64,000 bases of DNA from Paramecium tetraurelia. Its lineage: Eukaryota; Ciliophora; Oligohymenophorea; Peniculida; Parameciidae. The notes beneath the pieces were generated by a model, which was not told where the DNA came from, ran no database searches, and was given only the letters and a program-made list of their open reading frames with translations. A program made the position numbers and the translations under genes. The stretch lies in the NCBI RefSeq assembly GCF_000165425.1, contig NW_001799466.1, positions 310,001 to 374,000 of the forward strand. Reading direction: 5' to 3'. Shown here in pieces: positions 49,663-61,274 of the stretch (position 1 is the first letter of the stretch; each line of letters begins with the position of its first letter).

Positions 49663-50583
49663 TCATTACCTTCTTAAAAGATTTGAAATTAAACTTAATA
49701 TAATTATAATAATTCCAACCCAACTAAGGATTTCAATATCTTGTTTCAATACTAAAATATCCAGTAAAATATTAAATATTATTTAGGATTCCCCAATTAA
49801 GGATTATTATGTAACATTTCCAATCATTACAGACCTGTTCATGCATAGTTATCCCAAGCAGCCGAGAAAGCCACTGAACAATAATAAATTCGCCTCATAA
49901 AATGACACAGCCTTGAATTCTTCGACTTAATAAAATAGCTAACACAAAATGGAGGATATAATTCCAAAAAAAGAAAAATATTGTAAAATAGCCAAGGAGC
50001 TGACTTCTTAAGAGAGAGAGTTGATTAAAACTTATGCAAATGAAGTGGTGACTGCAGTTAGGATAGCCAAACATAATCCAAAGAAATTAAGGTAAGTGAA
50101 TTCATTATTATTCTAACTAAATAAGATTGGAGGCTTGGAGATCAAAATTACACCTAAGAGACAGAATAAAATTTCGAGAATCGTTCTTTTTGTAATTGCT
50201 TCTTTTTTTAGAATATAAGCTAAGATAAATGTTGTCCATAAAGGATTAGTTTTCATCAAAACAACTGCCTCTGAAACAGTGACTAATTTTAATGATAAGA
50301 AGCAGGAAAGAAATCCAACACCTCCTATGCAACCTCGAGTAATCAGTTTTTTAATTGTCCTACTTGAGCGCGGATATGTGTTATTTGGTATGAATATTGC
50401 CAAGATTTCAACGACAATCAAAGTAAGGATCGATCTCCAATAGATTATTTGAGTAGCAGGTATTCCATCAAAATATTTTATACTAAAAGAGTTCAAAGCA
50501 AAGAATATGCTTGAAAGAGTAGTATAGATGGAAGGTGAAGCAAGTGGATATTGCAATTCAATTTTGTATATAAACTTCATCAT
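49663..50583 (-). CDS. EamA/DMT-family membrane transporter
   Basis: 306 residues, no intron, with ten hydrophobic segments in two EamA halves. The first begins IYTTLSSIFFALNSFSIK and includes YWRSILTLIVVEIL and GGVGFLSCFLSLKLVTVSEA. The second starts GLCLAILTAVTTSFAQVL and includes LLLFSGFLGCLGQLCMN. These layouts, and the Q-x-x-Y-W-R and T-x-x-P-L-W positions, are typical of drug/metabolite transporters such as nucleotide-sugar or SLC35G-type carriers. The substrate cannot be told from sequence. A long open frame on the opposite strand is a shadow of this gene. Confidence 0.85.
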
Positions 50584-51025
50584 TATTAAATTAATTAATT
50601 ACAATTTTACAGATTTCAATAATTTTCCATATTCTTTCACAATTGGAAAATAACCCCTATGATACACTCATCTTTAGAATTAAATTAATAAATTTCTTCC
50701 TCCTAATTATATCATTTATTAATCAAAAATATGATTATATATTTCTTTTGGAAGCTTATTAACCTCAAGCAGTGAAATAATATATATGAGTTTTGGATAA
50801 TTATGATAATAAATGGGGATTAATAAGTGAGTTTATCATAACCTTGTCTCTGTTTTAAAGAGGATAAATAAACAAGGATAACTCATTAAGTATAATCAGA
50901 ATTTTTGAGTGGAATCGATGAATTTAATAAAAAGAAACAATTTCAATATATCTGAATTCTCTTCTTCTAATTATCATTTAAAGCATAAATTGACTTTTAG
51001 GGTATGATTAAAAAAGGAACTGACA

Positions 51026-51572
51026 TAGAAAACAGAGTTAAAGTCAAAGGCAGACTGATATTGAAATAGACTATAGGAGATCATACAACAAATTCAACAA
51101 TGTTTATTTTGAAACACACAATTAGCTTACACTCTTATATGTTTTGTTATATTATTAGCACTTCAAACGGGATAAACCAATACAATTTATGTTTTTAAGG
51201 AAAAGAGATAAAAATGAATACTTCTGCAATACATTTAAATTTTAGAGTATTCCAACATTCCATTAATTGCCTAAAATAGCCACAGAAGTTGAACGACCAA
51301 AAAAAATTTATTTATTTTAAGATTTAAAGAATTGTTAATAAATTAAAATTATTATCTTAAGTTACTATGAATAAATATTTTTCTTTATATACTTCATTTA
51401 TGATTACATAATTCATTCAATGCTATTGTAACAATTACAATTCATTTAAAGATGGTTTCAAAATTTAAAATCCTCCCTATTTTAATAGTGTTATAAACAG
51501 TTGCTTTTTGAATAATAAGCAAAAGATTGGCCATTTATAGGTATTAAAGATGCAATACTCTTTGATAATTGA
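51026..51572 (+). CDS. Probable gene or decaying gene, 5' end unresolved
   Basis: A frame of about 180 codons ends in TGA at 51570. Its middle is clearly protein-like: FKRDKPIQFMFLRKRDKNEY, then FQSIPTFHQLPKIATEVERP, ending DWPFIGIKDAILFDN. A typical 27-nt intron (GTATGA...GACATAG) just upstream of 51026 suggests an earlier exon, perhaps beginning MGINK near 50808, but the exons do not join cleanly. No family is recognised. The remaining DNA between 50584 and 51026 is AT-rich with nothing else visible. Confidence 0.35.
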
Positions 51573-51660
51573 TTTAGCATGTGTATCTTTGCTATTAATT
51601 GAATTTATAAATATTCTAGGAACTTTAGATTTTATTTTCATATATATTTATTAATTCTTG

Positions 51661-53171
51661 ATGGGAAATAGTTCTAGACATTAAAATCAACAGGGAAACC
51701 AGTCATCCTTATAAACAAAGCAATTCAATAAATAAGAAAGTGAATTGAACAAATATTTAACTTAGAGTAAGTTTGTATTCATATTTAGGTTGTTTTACAT
51801 TTCCATCATCAATACAGAAAATCCCTGCGTGCAAGGCATAAAAAGTAAATTGCCTAAGATGCGATCATATATTATTTGATGATGGATTGGGAAGAACTAA
51901 CAAATGTGAAGAATGTCAAATTCTATATGTAATTAAGGATGGAGTGGTTACACTCTTAAATAATAGCCAGGATGTTCAATGCTGCTCATATGGTTTCCCA
52001 TTGCAATAGTTAGATTCAGTTGTGCTGCGAGTAAATCAGTATAATTTTTGATGTCAATTTCTAGGAACTGTATTAATCACATATCGTATGGACAGTTGAT
52101 GACCCAAATTATATTGCCGTTTTTCGAGATGAGAGAAAGGATCATAACATCTGGGGCTTGCTTCAATATCGATTAATTTGAATTTCGAGTGGTTGGATGT
52201 GGTTCATAACTCCAAGGTATTGTGAGTGCTGGCACAAAGATATACTGTTATGAATCATATACCGATAGAATCCTTTACAAATTGAAAATATACACTCAAA
52301 GAAAGAACTTTCAAGATGAACTTTTTCATTATTTTTTTTCTCGTCCGAAAGAAAACCTACTCATTTAAGGTAATATTGTTTTAGAATTATGTTAGATTCG
52401 TATATAAAGATTAACAATCAAGAGTATTTTGTATTACAATGCACTGAATAAACAGGAAGATTGCATATCTACACTAAGATTGAATGTATTTCGAATGTAC
52501 CTAGATTGTCTTAGGTTTAATTCATAATTTTGAAGCAACCTGTAGAATTCTCTAATAGTAATAGAAATCAAGCAATTTAGTAAGTTTTAATTTATGTTGT
52601 TCAACCATATTTCGCAGGGTTGACTCGATATATAGAAAAGGGTTAGATTTTGAGGATTGGCGATTTCATTTTTGAGGTATGTTTAGTTGAAAATTGCGGA
52701 TTTGTAATTCCTAACTAAACACAAATTCAAATTATAGATTAAGTTGATCAGCAAATAAATCTATAATAATTCTAATCAAATTAAAATTACAATATCATTA
52801 GCAGATCTATTGACAATCAACAAAGTAGTAGATAGGATTAGATTGAATCCTTGCATAGATTATTGAATACCTTCATTCAATTAAATGAAAATGGCACAAT
52901 AGAAGGCAATCTAGGATGTGAAGACCATGAAATATAACAATTACCAGTAAGGAAAATAAATTTAGAATAAGTTAAATAATTGGATGAGGATCATATGAAA
53001 TGCTTGATTTGTCTATGTGAATATGAGGAGGAAGATTTAGTTAAAACTATTCCCTGCTGTATTCAAATATATATATATTATTTAGTACATTATTTTCATG
53101 ATGATTGCATAGAGAAGTGGCTCAAAAAAAGTAGACATTGTCCAATTTGTAAAAATGAGCTAGAAATTTGA
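51661..53171 (+). CDS. RING-H2 finger protein, probable E3 ubiquitin ligase, with acylation-type start
   Basis: 469 residues after removal of four introns (22, 26, 26 and 27 nt, all ending TAG). It starts MGNSSRHQNQQ, a possible myristoylation signal. A Cys cluster near residue 60 (NCLRCDHILFDDGLGRTN followed by CEEC) may be a small zinc ribbon. A long beta-rich middle includes YIEKGQILRIGDFIFEV, reminiscent of an FHA domain edge. The C-terminal RING-H2 reads CLICLCEYEEEDLV, then CLHYFHDDCIEKWL and CPICK; the last intron falls inside this finger. RING-H2 proteins bring an E2 to the substrate; membrane recruitment by acylation is inferred. Confidence 0.8.
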
Positions 53172-53280
53172 ATATCTTACTTATTTATTATACCAACAAT
53201 ATTTTGAATTCTTACATTATCTAAATGAAAATGGATTCCAATATTACGAATTTCTCATAATTTAAATTATCTTTTAATAT

Positions 53281-54751
53281 ATGGGGAAACATAGAAATAA
53301 GAATTAAAGCAAGTATGAAAATGCTCCTTAGAAAAAGGTGAAGACAAATCATTGGGATTAAGATAATTAATAAATTTGTGTTGTTTAATTTGAGAATCCT
53401 ATCTTTCGTCGTTTCTATGAGGTATAATGATATAATACAACTATTAGATTCAATTACCAGAAATAGGTGCTGAAGAATTTAAGGTCTTTTGGTAATCTTT
53501 ATCACTTCCATTGCCTGTAACTTTCAGAATAAACCCATCTTAATACAAATATGAGAGTTTGATTGAAAGATTGCAAGATGGATCATTGATAAAAGACATG
53601 GTCAATGAAGAAGAAATAGTAGAGCCAATCAGGGAAATCAAATGGTATCCAAATCATTTGGTATGGGAATCAAAAGTGCCTAAGAAAAGTCTGAGAAAAT
53701 CAGCAGCCCTTACTAAATTACATCAATTCATATAAAAATGCAATTCAACTGGGTTATTGACAAGATAAGAACTTGTTTCAATGCTTCCTCCTTTGCTATT
53801 GGATCCTCAACCAACAGATTTTGTTTTGGATATGTGTGCAGCGCCAGGATCAAAGACTTGTCAATTGCTAGAAATTGTTACCAAAGGATTGATTGTTGCA
53901 AATGATGTTGATCCAAAAAGAGCCTATATGTTATCACATCAACTATCTCGTATGCCAACTGCATAAGTCATGATCACTAATTATGCAGCTTAGTTCTACC
54001 CTACCTTATATATAAATGGATAGAGACTTCAATTTGATAAAGTGTTATGTGATGTTCCATGTACTGGAGACGGAGCAGCTCGTAAATTACCAACTAGATG
54101 GGTTAAATGGTCTGCCAGAGATGGTAATGTCATTCATCCCTTGCAATTGAGTATTTTGATGAGAGCACTTCAATTATGCAAAATTGGAGGATATGTTATG
54201 TATAGCACATGCTCACTTAATCCTATTGAGAATGAGGCTGTTGTGGCCGAGGTATTCAGAAGGGCTGGCTTTGAAGCTTTTGAATTAGTTGATTTACATA
54301 CATTAGAAGGATTCAAAACCAGAAAGGGAGTTAAGGATTGGAAGGTTATTATAACAGATGACTTTCTAACTTAAAAATATCTTCAAAGAGAATCAAATGC
54401 AGACTAGGATGAAAAGGCTTTCCTTGAAACTGTCACTGTAGAGGATTTAGTCTATGAAGTTAATAATGTTAATCAAAAATTGAATATCAAGAAACTTTTT
54501 TCTAAGTTTTCGAGAAAATAGGAAGGATAGATGATTAATGCATTCAAAACTTTAAAACCTTCTTTATGGCCAGACACTGAAGAATTTATGAATAAAATTT
54601 AAATAGAAAAGTCTGTGAGAGTTCTGCCTCATGATTAGGATACAGGAGGTTTCTATTTGGCATTATTTAAGAAAAAGTAAGCAGTGATTTGGAAGAAACC
54701 ATCATATTAAGAATCAATTATATCTTAATAATAACCAATAATAGAATAAGA

Positions 54752-54799
<48 letters not shown>

Positions 54800-55627
54800 T
54801 GAAGTTGAATAAATTATTGATAAACCATAAAATTAATAATTATCCACTGAATAAGTTTAATAACAAGTCTAATAAGAATTATAACATAAAGAAATAATAT
54901 AATCAGCAGAAGATGTTGAATAAGAATAATTTATTTAAGATATTGATATCAATTAAGATCATCTTAAAGATATCTTAAAATAAAGTAACGAATAGGATGA
55001 TAAATAATAAAATGATAAAAATAAAACATAATTACTTGAACCCTATACACCAATTAATGACTATGATTGGAAAGTCATCTGCGATTATTATGGAATCAGT
55101 GATTTCCCTTAAGGATAAGTTCTAGGTACTGGATAATCTCTTGATCTCATCATGTAAGTCAATAAGAAATTCAGATATGTTAGCGAGGACGTTAAAAATA
55201 TACTTTTTGATCCAAAAAATTGTAAAATATTATATAAATTTAAATAGAAAATCTTAAACTAATTAATATTGGCTAGAAACTATTTGAAAGAGGCAAAGAA
55301 AGTTTTGGTGGATAGGTTACACCATTTAAAATTACTCAAGAAGGGCTTTCATATATTTTTAAATTTTTGACTAAGAGAGTCGTTGAATGCAGCAAAGATT
55401 AATTTATGGAAATTTTATAAAAGCGAAACATAAGGATGGGAGATTTTGCTCATGAAGAGTTAAAGCAATAATTTGAGCAATTGATTTAGGGATGTTTTGT
55501 CCTTTTCTACAAGGAAACTCCAGAAATTAGCGAAGCCATCGTATGTTAATATTACAAACAAAGTGTTAATTTGATGTGTAGCACAGAGAATATAGAAAAC
55601 ATTCTTATTAGACATAGATTAATGTGA
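53281..55627 (+). CDS. NSUN-type RNA (cytosine-5) methyltransferase, NSUN2-like
   Basis: 764 residues with two 26-nt introns. The Rossmann-fold methyltransferase spans about residues 100-400: SAM motif [15 protein letters not shown], motif [14 protein letters not shown] with one conserved Cys, and motif [16 protein letters not shown] with the catalytic Cys. The N-terminal IFRRFYE and the C-terminal region ([27 protein letters not shown]) fit NSUN2, which methylates C5 of tRNA cytosines. A Gln-rich insert of about 130 residues separates the catalytic part from the C-terminal domain. Assigning the second intron (GTAAAA...AAATAG) is what restores the NSUN2-like C-terminus. Confidence 0.9.
54756..54797 (+). 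repeat. (TAA)14 microsatellite encoding polyglutamine
   Basis: Fourteen uninterrupted TAA codons, preceded by TAG, lie in frame in the NSUN-type gene and encode 15 consecutive Gln only because TAA and TAG are sense codons here. Unit length equals one codon, so slippage changes the length but not the frame. Confidence 0.95.
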
Positions 55628-55660
55628 TTTATATATAAAATATATATAAATATTGACACT

Positions 55661-55909
55661 TCAGAGAATTGCAAGAACTAGTCGCCTAAACAAGAATTTA
55701 TCCAAGACTATATTCTTTTTGCCTGCTTGTAGAAAAAGATGCTTTTGATTAATAGGCAATTATTAGTTTTCTAATTAAAATATGTCTTTTTTTTAATACT
55801 CACTTACATATGTACCTCGCAAATTAATTTTGTTATTCAAATTTACTCTCAAAACATTAGTTACATCAAATCGCGTTCTACCTGCGTTAAAACACGTTGT
55901 TCCTCTCAT
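55661..55909 (-). CDS. Possible small protein
   Basis: 82 codons from ATG 55909 to TGA 55661, starting MRGTTCFNAGRTRFDV and ending FRRLVLAIL. Base composition of the first half is richer in GC than the surroundings. It ends 33 bases from the end of the convergent NSUN gene, a typical spacing here. A 22-nt stretch beginning GTAAGT inside it could be an intron. No family is recognised. Confidence 0.35.
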
Positions 55910-56122
55910 AACATCAGATATTTTAATAATTATAGAAATATATTGTTACTTAGTCAATCTTGTCTTTTAACTATTATAACTGATCAAAACTCGAATGAAA
56001 ATTTTATATTAAAATTTCAAGAGTTCAAAATTAGATAAAAATGAACACCTAGGGAATATACCATTAAGGTTTATAATGATTTTATCAATGTTAAATATAA
56101 ATGAGGAAGAAAATATGAAAAC

Positions 56123-56521
56123 TCATAAATGTATTTCTTATAAGTCTTAATACTTACGAGCTTTTAAGTAATTGACTAATTTTTCACAGTGCATGCCTTC
56201 ATTATCCAATTTAATAGTTTTGGTAAGCATTTTTAATTCATATTCATAATTATTGTTTTTATTCTTTAAAATTCCTTTCTTCATAGTCTATTGAGTCAAT
56301 TATGATAAGTCTGAACCCATCTTTATGGGCTGCTATTGCTCAATGTGATTTTATTATAATGAACTCTTAAATTGAAGTTCCAAAGTTGAAATAAAATTAC
56401 ATGACAAATTGCATGACATAGTGCTCATCTGATCGCTAATGGCTTACTCCTCAGCTACTTCTAAGTTACTTTAATTAAGAGAAGCGAAATTCTACTGTTT
56501 CGCTAAACAAATGGATCCCAT
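56123..56521 (-). CDS. Small protein with MGSIC acylation-type start
   Basis: 132 codons from ATG 56521 to TGA 56123. It starts MGSICLAKQQNF; the first five residues are identical to those of the CDPK at 18 kb, a strong sign of N-myristoylation with palmitoylation. The rest is polar and helical (NYEYELKMLTKTIKLD). A 21-nt stretch GTAAGT...TATAAG near the 3' end may be an intron that would change the last residues. The function is unknown. Confidence 0.6.
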
Positions 56522-57065
56522 AGTAATATTATTTTAAATCTTGTTGAAACCAAATATATTTATTAACTTTTTCTATCCTATTTATTTAATGACAACCAAA
56601 TTCTTCTTTTCGAATCTTTCGAACCATAAAATATACAGATTACAGAAAAAACACTTTCTTTTTCCCCTCTAAACAAATTGCTATATTTAGAAACAACTGA
56701 ATTTTAGTCTAGGAAGACTTGTCTGATATGAATCAATATTCACTAAGACAGAGATTCTTATGGTATACAATAAACTATACTCTTTACATTTTTATTTTCA
56801 ATATAAAATGCATATTTCACGAGAAAATTTACAATTAAATTAAATAATATTACACAATTTAAATATATTAAAATAGTAGTAATTTTACATAATGATAAAA
56901 TGGTTTTTAAGTATTCATTGTTGGAAATGTTGGAGTAATTGAAAGGAGAATTTTGATGACACTAAATGATTCAATTATAAATGTAAAATAGAAAAATCGT
57001 TAGAATTCAATGAGATAGGTAATATGTTAAACGTAGAATTCAAATAAAAATATTGAAACATAATA
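56522..57065. other. AT-rich spacer, nothing recognised
   Basis: About 540 AT-rich bases between two minus-strand genes. No supported gene. Confidence 0.5.
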
Positions 57066-57335
57066 TCATTTAGTTAATCTTTTGATGTCATTTTAGAGCT
57101 ATTTGACTTCCTTTCCGTATTAATTAATTGAGTGATCAGTTTATCTGATCATCCTGCGCAATTATTTGAGATCATCAAATTCTTCATATGAAATTGGATC
57201 AATCTCAACTTCATCGTCTGTTATGATTTGTTTTTTCTATTTAATTTAGGTGCAAAATATGTCCTGAGATTTCTGGGATTTATTTTAGTTGACTCTTTAT
57301 TTTGCTAATTATAATAAATCAGATGATTAATTCAT
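57066..57335 (-). CDS. Small helical protein
   Basis: 89 residues, no intron. It starts MNQSSDLLQLAKQRV; the core is acidic then coiled (DDEVEIDPISYEEFDDL, INQYGKEVKQLQNDIKRL). Short charged proteins with a C-terminal heptad region can be complex subunits; I do not recognise it. Its ATG overlaps the TGA of the upstream minus-strand gene by two bases (ATGA), which is unusual in a eukaryote; a later Met (MIRQTD) could be the true start. Confidence 0.55.
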
Positions 57336-58192
57336 TATAATAATAACAATACAATAATAATAAAATTCAATATTTTTTCAAATTAACAACTTTGACATCT
57401 CTATTCAACTTCATTCCACATAGAAGTGTTCAATGAATCAATCAAACAATTGTACTTATTTAATTTAGTCAAATTAAACCCTTAAATGCATGATCCTTCT
57501 TCCCATGTACAAGGCTTAGCTCGTTTTAAATCATCTGTTAAAATACTTTTGCAATCAGTTTCTGATGCATAATCAGAACATTCTTTCTCCATACATGTAC
57601 TATTATCCTTAATCCATTTGCAATAATTTTCTCTTTTATCACACTTATCTTAAAATCCCGAGAGATCTGCACAATCTTTACTCTCCTCACCAATACAATA
57701 TTGATATTGCTAACACGTATTAACTTCATCCGATTCATCCTAGCACTGCGAAAAGGTTCTCCAAGTGCATACAGCATATTCATATTGATTGCACAGACTC
57801 TCATCATTTAATGTGAAACAAGTCATAAAGCCACCACCTGATTTTGATAGATCATTGATGCAATTGTATTTCCCATTACTCTACTATTCCTCATCGTATG
57901 TACAAAACTTAGTTTAAGTGCTCTTTAACAAGCAATCCTCTTTTTTATCAACTTAATAGGACCCACATCCAGAAAACAGTTCACATGCGCCATTATTGTT
58001 CCAGACACATTCGCCTGTGTTATCACAAAGTTCTTGGGTCTTGATATCTGTACAAAATAATGCTGTACACTTAAATTTTGGGACTGCTAAGGATAGTGCA
58101 GTCTTATTTTTTAAAGATGCTTTATCTAGATTGATTCTTTTATGATGATAATGTGTATGGTGCTATTTTGCAATTGAATCTTAAGCAATCAT
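57332..58192 (-). CDS. Cys-rich protein with repeated C-x-W-x(n)-C modules
   Basis: 286 codons, no intron. About 30 Cys occur in spaced blocks with a recurring C-x-W element: CVWNNNGAC, CTWRTFSQC, CKWIKDNSTC, CTWEEGSC. The C-terminus is hydrophobic (ILNFIIIVLLLL), as in a GPI-anchor or membrane tail. The visible N-terminus lacks a clear signal peptide, so an upstream exon may be missing. The same C-x-W pattern occurs in the gene at 60450, so the two form one family of probable surface proteins. Confidence 0.7.
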
Positions 58193-58294
58193 CTTTGGTT
58201 ATCATTTATGCACATGAACATTGAATAGTAGATAATTGTATGAAATCTAATGCGTAGATAGAGGATGTTATTAGATTAATAATAATAAATTATA

Positions 58295-59445
58295 TCATTA
58301 TTATTTTATTTATATTTCATTCTTCATTGGGTTGTTGATGACTTTCTCTTGAATCTTCTCAACGTATAGTTTCTAATCATATTTGTTTTTTATTCCAAAC
58401 GCTCCCATTCCTAAATTCTAAAAGAAATCCGGCCAACCCTCCATAAATTTGATGAGTTCACTTTTCCAAGTATTAGGCCCTTGAACCAGGATCCAATTGT
58501 AATTACTCTTGATTCTCCTTATTCAAAAAATATATTCAATTGTTCTCCAGAAAAGAAATAATCTAATCTTTCAACTAAAACATTCGCCGTCTGCTGAATA
58601 TCCGACTCCTCTTTGTCCTTCTATCCACTCTCAATCAGAGTCTACAAGACCTAAATCAAGGCAGCTTCATTTCCTTAAAAGAATTCCTCAGTCAAATAAG
58701 CAATGTGATTATGACAATTCAACTTAACAAACCCTTTCTCAACCAGACTTGCAGCATCAAAGTAAATGACTCTGAAAGATTACACAATATGCTCATATAC
58801 AATTACATCTTTAAATGGTTTTGGAGGTCTGGAATCATCGAATGACTATCTGGGTGGCAACTCAATGACATTGCCTTATGAAATGCCTAAACTTTAATCC
58901 TCAGCTTATTTGCTTTCATTCTTAGTCACTTCGACAAACATGGGATCCTGGGACTTTTTTGCACCTCCTCCTCTTGGTCCTCCTCCACCACCTCCTCCTT
59001 GTGTATTCTCCTCCTATTTGGTTTCATAGATCTTGACTATAATTTCACCAGCACCTCCAGGATAGTCACGATAATCATTCTAACTCATATCCCAAGGTGG
59101 TCTATACACATTCCTCTTGAACACATTTGTAGACTCTGGATCAGACTTAGGCCTTTAGAATTTGAAACAATTGATATTGCCTTCAGAGTTGGTGAAGCCT
59201 TGCACTTTACACTTGCTCTTAAAAGTCTTCTTTCCTGGTAAAGTATACCCATCCACAATTACTCTGATGCCATATACTCCTTTGTCCTTGCATTCTACAT
59301 TAATTATGAAGTGCTGATCCACTTCTCCTATGATGCAGATCCCCTCAGGTGTCATTATGTGTTTGTACTCCAAAGGCTTTCCTTTGCATTGTCGAAAAGG
59401 ATCGACAAAAGTTAGTTCGAATGTCTCGTCATTAGAGAGTACCAT
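58295..59445 (-). CDS. Gly-rich hypothetical protein; one frame break
   Basis: The frame is open from 59445 (an in-frame ATG at 59469 is an alternative start) for about 320 codons. It begins MVLSNDETFELTFVD, has beta-like segments (YGIRVIVDGYTLPGKKTF), a Gly-rich linker (residues about 155-170) and a helical part (LVEKGFVKLNCHNH). Near 58500 the sensible reading moves to another frame (SELIKFMEGWPDFFQNLGMG) and ends at TGA 58295. I could not find an intron with a good GT donor, so a missed intron, sequencing error or real frameshift are all possible. No family is recognised; soluble. Confidence 0.55.
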
Positions 59446-59453
59446 TTTAAATA

Positions 59454-59948
59454 ATGAATTCAATGCCAAATTGGATCAAGCTTATGTATTGGATTAATCT
59501 TAAATACTTCATAAAAAGCGAACTAAAATTAAGCTCTAATTTCATTTCTTCTTCAATTAATTACATTATAAAAGAAATAATAAAATTTAGAAATTACAGT
59601 GCTATAATAAGAAAACATATTAAAAATAAATTGTCATTATTTTATACCCTATAGAGATAATCATCATTAAATAGTGAATTACCTATTATATTCCTAGATT
59701 AATCCTTATTATTCAAGTTGCTAAAGATATAATTGCAACATTTATTTTTTCCAACTGAAAGAAATCATAAACGAATAGTTCAAAGAAGTCTGATCTATGA
59801 CTTAGAAGCATTTATTGAAGAATTGATGATGATGAACTTAATTCAGCAGACAAGTTGTTTCAGGAACATTCTAAAGAATATTCTGTATTTTGACTATCTT
59901 TAGACTTTAGTAGAATCAGAGAGGATAATTCTTTTGTTTTAAATTTGA
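59454..59948 (+). CDS. Doubtful open frame
   Basis: 165 codons without TGA (start MNSMPNWIKLMYW; later YDLEAFIEELMMMNLIQQ). It begins beside the divergent gene's start. Under a code with one stop and in AT-rich DNA, frames of this length arise by chance, but the second half looks protein-like. Function unknown. Confidence 0.25.
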
Positions 59949-60449
59949 TTCTAGTTAAACTAAGGATTGAACTGTGAAAACATTTGGAATGTGTAATTTC
60001 AATTATGTGAAATTTAAGACAAAAGAAATAGAACTCCTTCAAGGAAATTAAATATTGAAAAGTTAATAATAATTCAATCATTTTAATGTAAAACAGTTTA
60101 ATCTTTAACAAATTGAATAGCAAAGATTATTACCTAATTCAGAATAACTAATATCGAATTATCCATATCAAAATGATTAATTGAAATAAAATTTCAGAAT
60201 TAGACACAGATTCCAGATTAATTATAAATATATATTAAAAATTGATTTATATATCATCATTTTATTATGAATAATATAAATTGACATCTTGTGTATTATA
60301 GATACAAATATAGAAATGCTATTGATTTAATGGGATATCAGACATGAGATGCTTCAGATGGGCATTTACTAAGGAGTATTCTTTAATTATCTGGATTTAA
60401 ATGGAAGCTTTGATTAAATACAGAACATAAATTATTTTATTTAAATTAA
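59949..60449. other. AT-rich spacer
   Basis: About 500 bases upstream of a secreted-protein gene; presumably its promoter. Nothing else is seen. Confidence 0.5.
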
Positions 60450-61274
60450 ATGATCAAAATCCTCCTAACTCTATTCTTTGTTGGGTGTTTGGGAAATAGT
60501 GGATAAAGCGTTGGATAATTCTATACATCAAATTACTGCACTTGTGAATAATTGTAATACTAGAGTGATTGTACATCTATGGGACCTTAGTGTACATGGA
60601 GTGACAATTCATGTTCCACTCTAGACTGTACGAAGGTAACTGATGCTAAAGCATGTGCTGCAAACTTGAAATGTATGTGGACTCAAAACTCTTCTGGTGA
60701 AAGTTCTTGCAAGTTTTTCACCTTCTGTAGTTAATTTTCAGGATCCAGTTAATTACAATGCTTGAATATTTCTAATAATTGCCCTTTCACTGATGGTACT
60801 AAGTGTGGTTCCTCAAATTAATTATATCCTTGTTCACACTTTACTGCCCAATAATATTGCTAGGGATATATCTCATAAGATGGAGTATGCATGTGGACAG
60901 ATGGCACTGGATGCAGAGCAGCACAAGATTGCACTTTATTAAATTAATAATAATGCATTACAGCCCCTAAGGGATGTAAATATACTGAAAATAAATGTTC
61001 CCAATTACTTTGTACTGATTTAACAAGCTAAGAAAGTTGCACCTATGTTATGGATGTCATCTATAAAGGTTATTATCAATTATGTAGTTGGAATTCTACT
61101 ACAGGAAAATGTGCAAATGCTTAAAATTACGGAGGATTAGGATAAGGAAATTGTTACTAATAGACCATGGGTACTGCTAGATGGGTTTCTACTTCTGCTG
61201 GAGGAGAATGTCTATCCTGTTATGCTCAAACGTTATTTGCTTTAATTGTAGCATTATTCATTATTATGATCTGA
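60450..61274 (+). CDS. Secreted Cys-rich protein with C-x-W-x(n)-C modules
   Basis: 274 residues, no intron. A signal peptide (MIKILLTLFFVGCLG) is followed by about 30 Cys in repeated modules: CTWSDNSC, CMWTQNSSGESSC, CMWTDGTGC, CSWNSTTGKC. The C-terminus is a hydrophobic helix (TLFALIVALFIIMI) with no tail, typical of a GPI-anchored protein. Ciliate surface proteins (immobilisation-antigen-like or smaller antigens) have this build. It is related to the gene at 57332-58192 on the opposite strand. Confidence 0.8.

Noticed and set aside
49831-50460. Long plus-strand frame starting MHSYPKQPRKPLNNN opposite the DMT transporter
   Set aside because: The minus strand encodes a full ten-helix EamA transporter in one frame; the plus-strand frame is its shadow and has no family features.
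50785-51660. Very long plus-strand frame running from about 51001 through the RING gene start
   Set aside because: The frame contains intron-like and low-complexity pieces and its upstream residues are not protein-like; the neighbouring frame (51026-51572) reads better, and the RING gene starts at its own MGNSS ATG.
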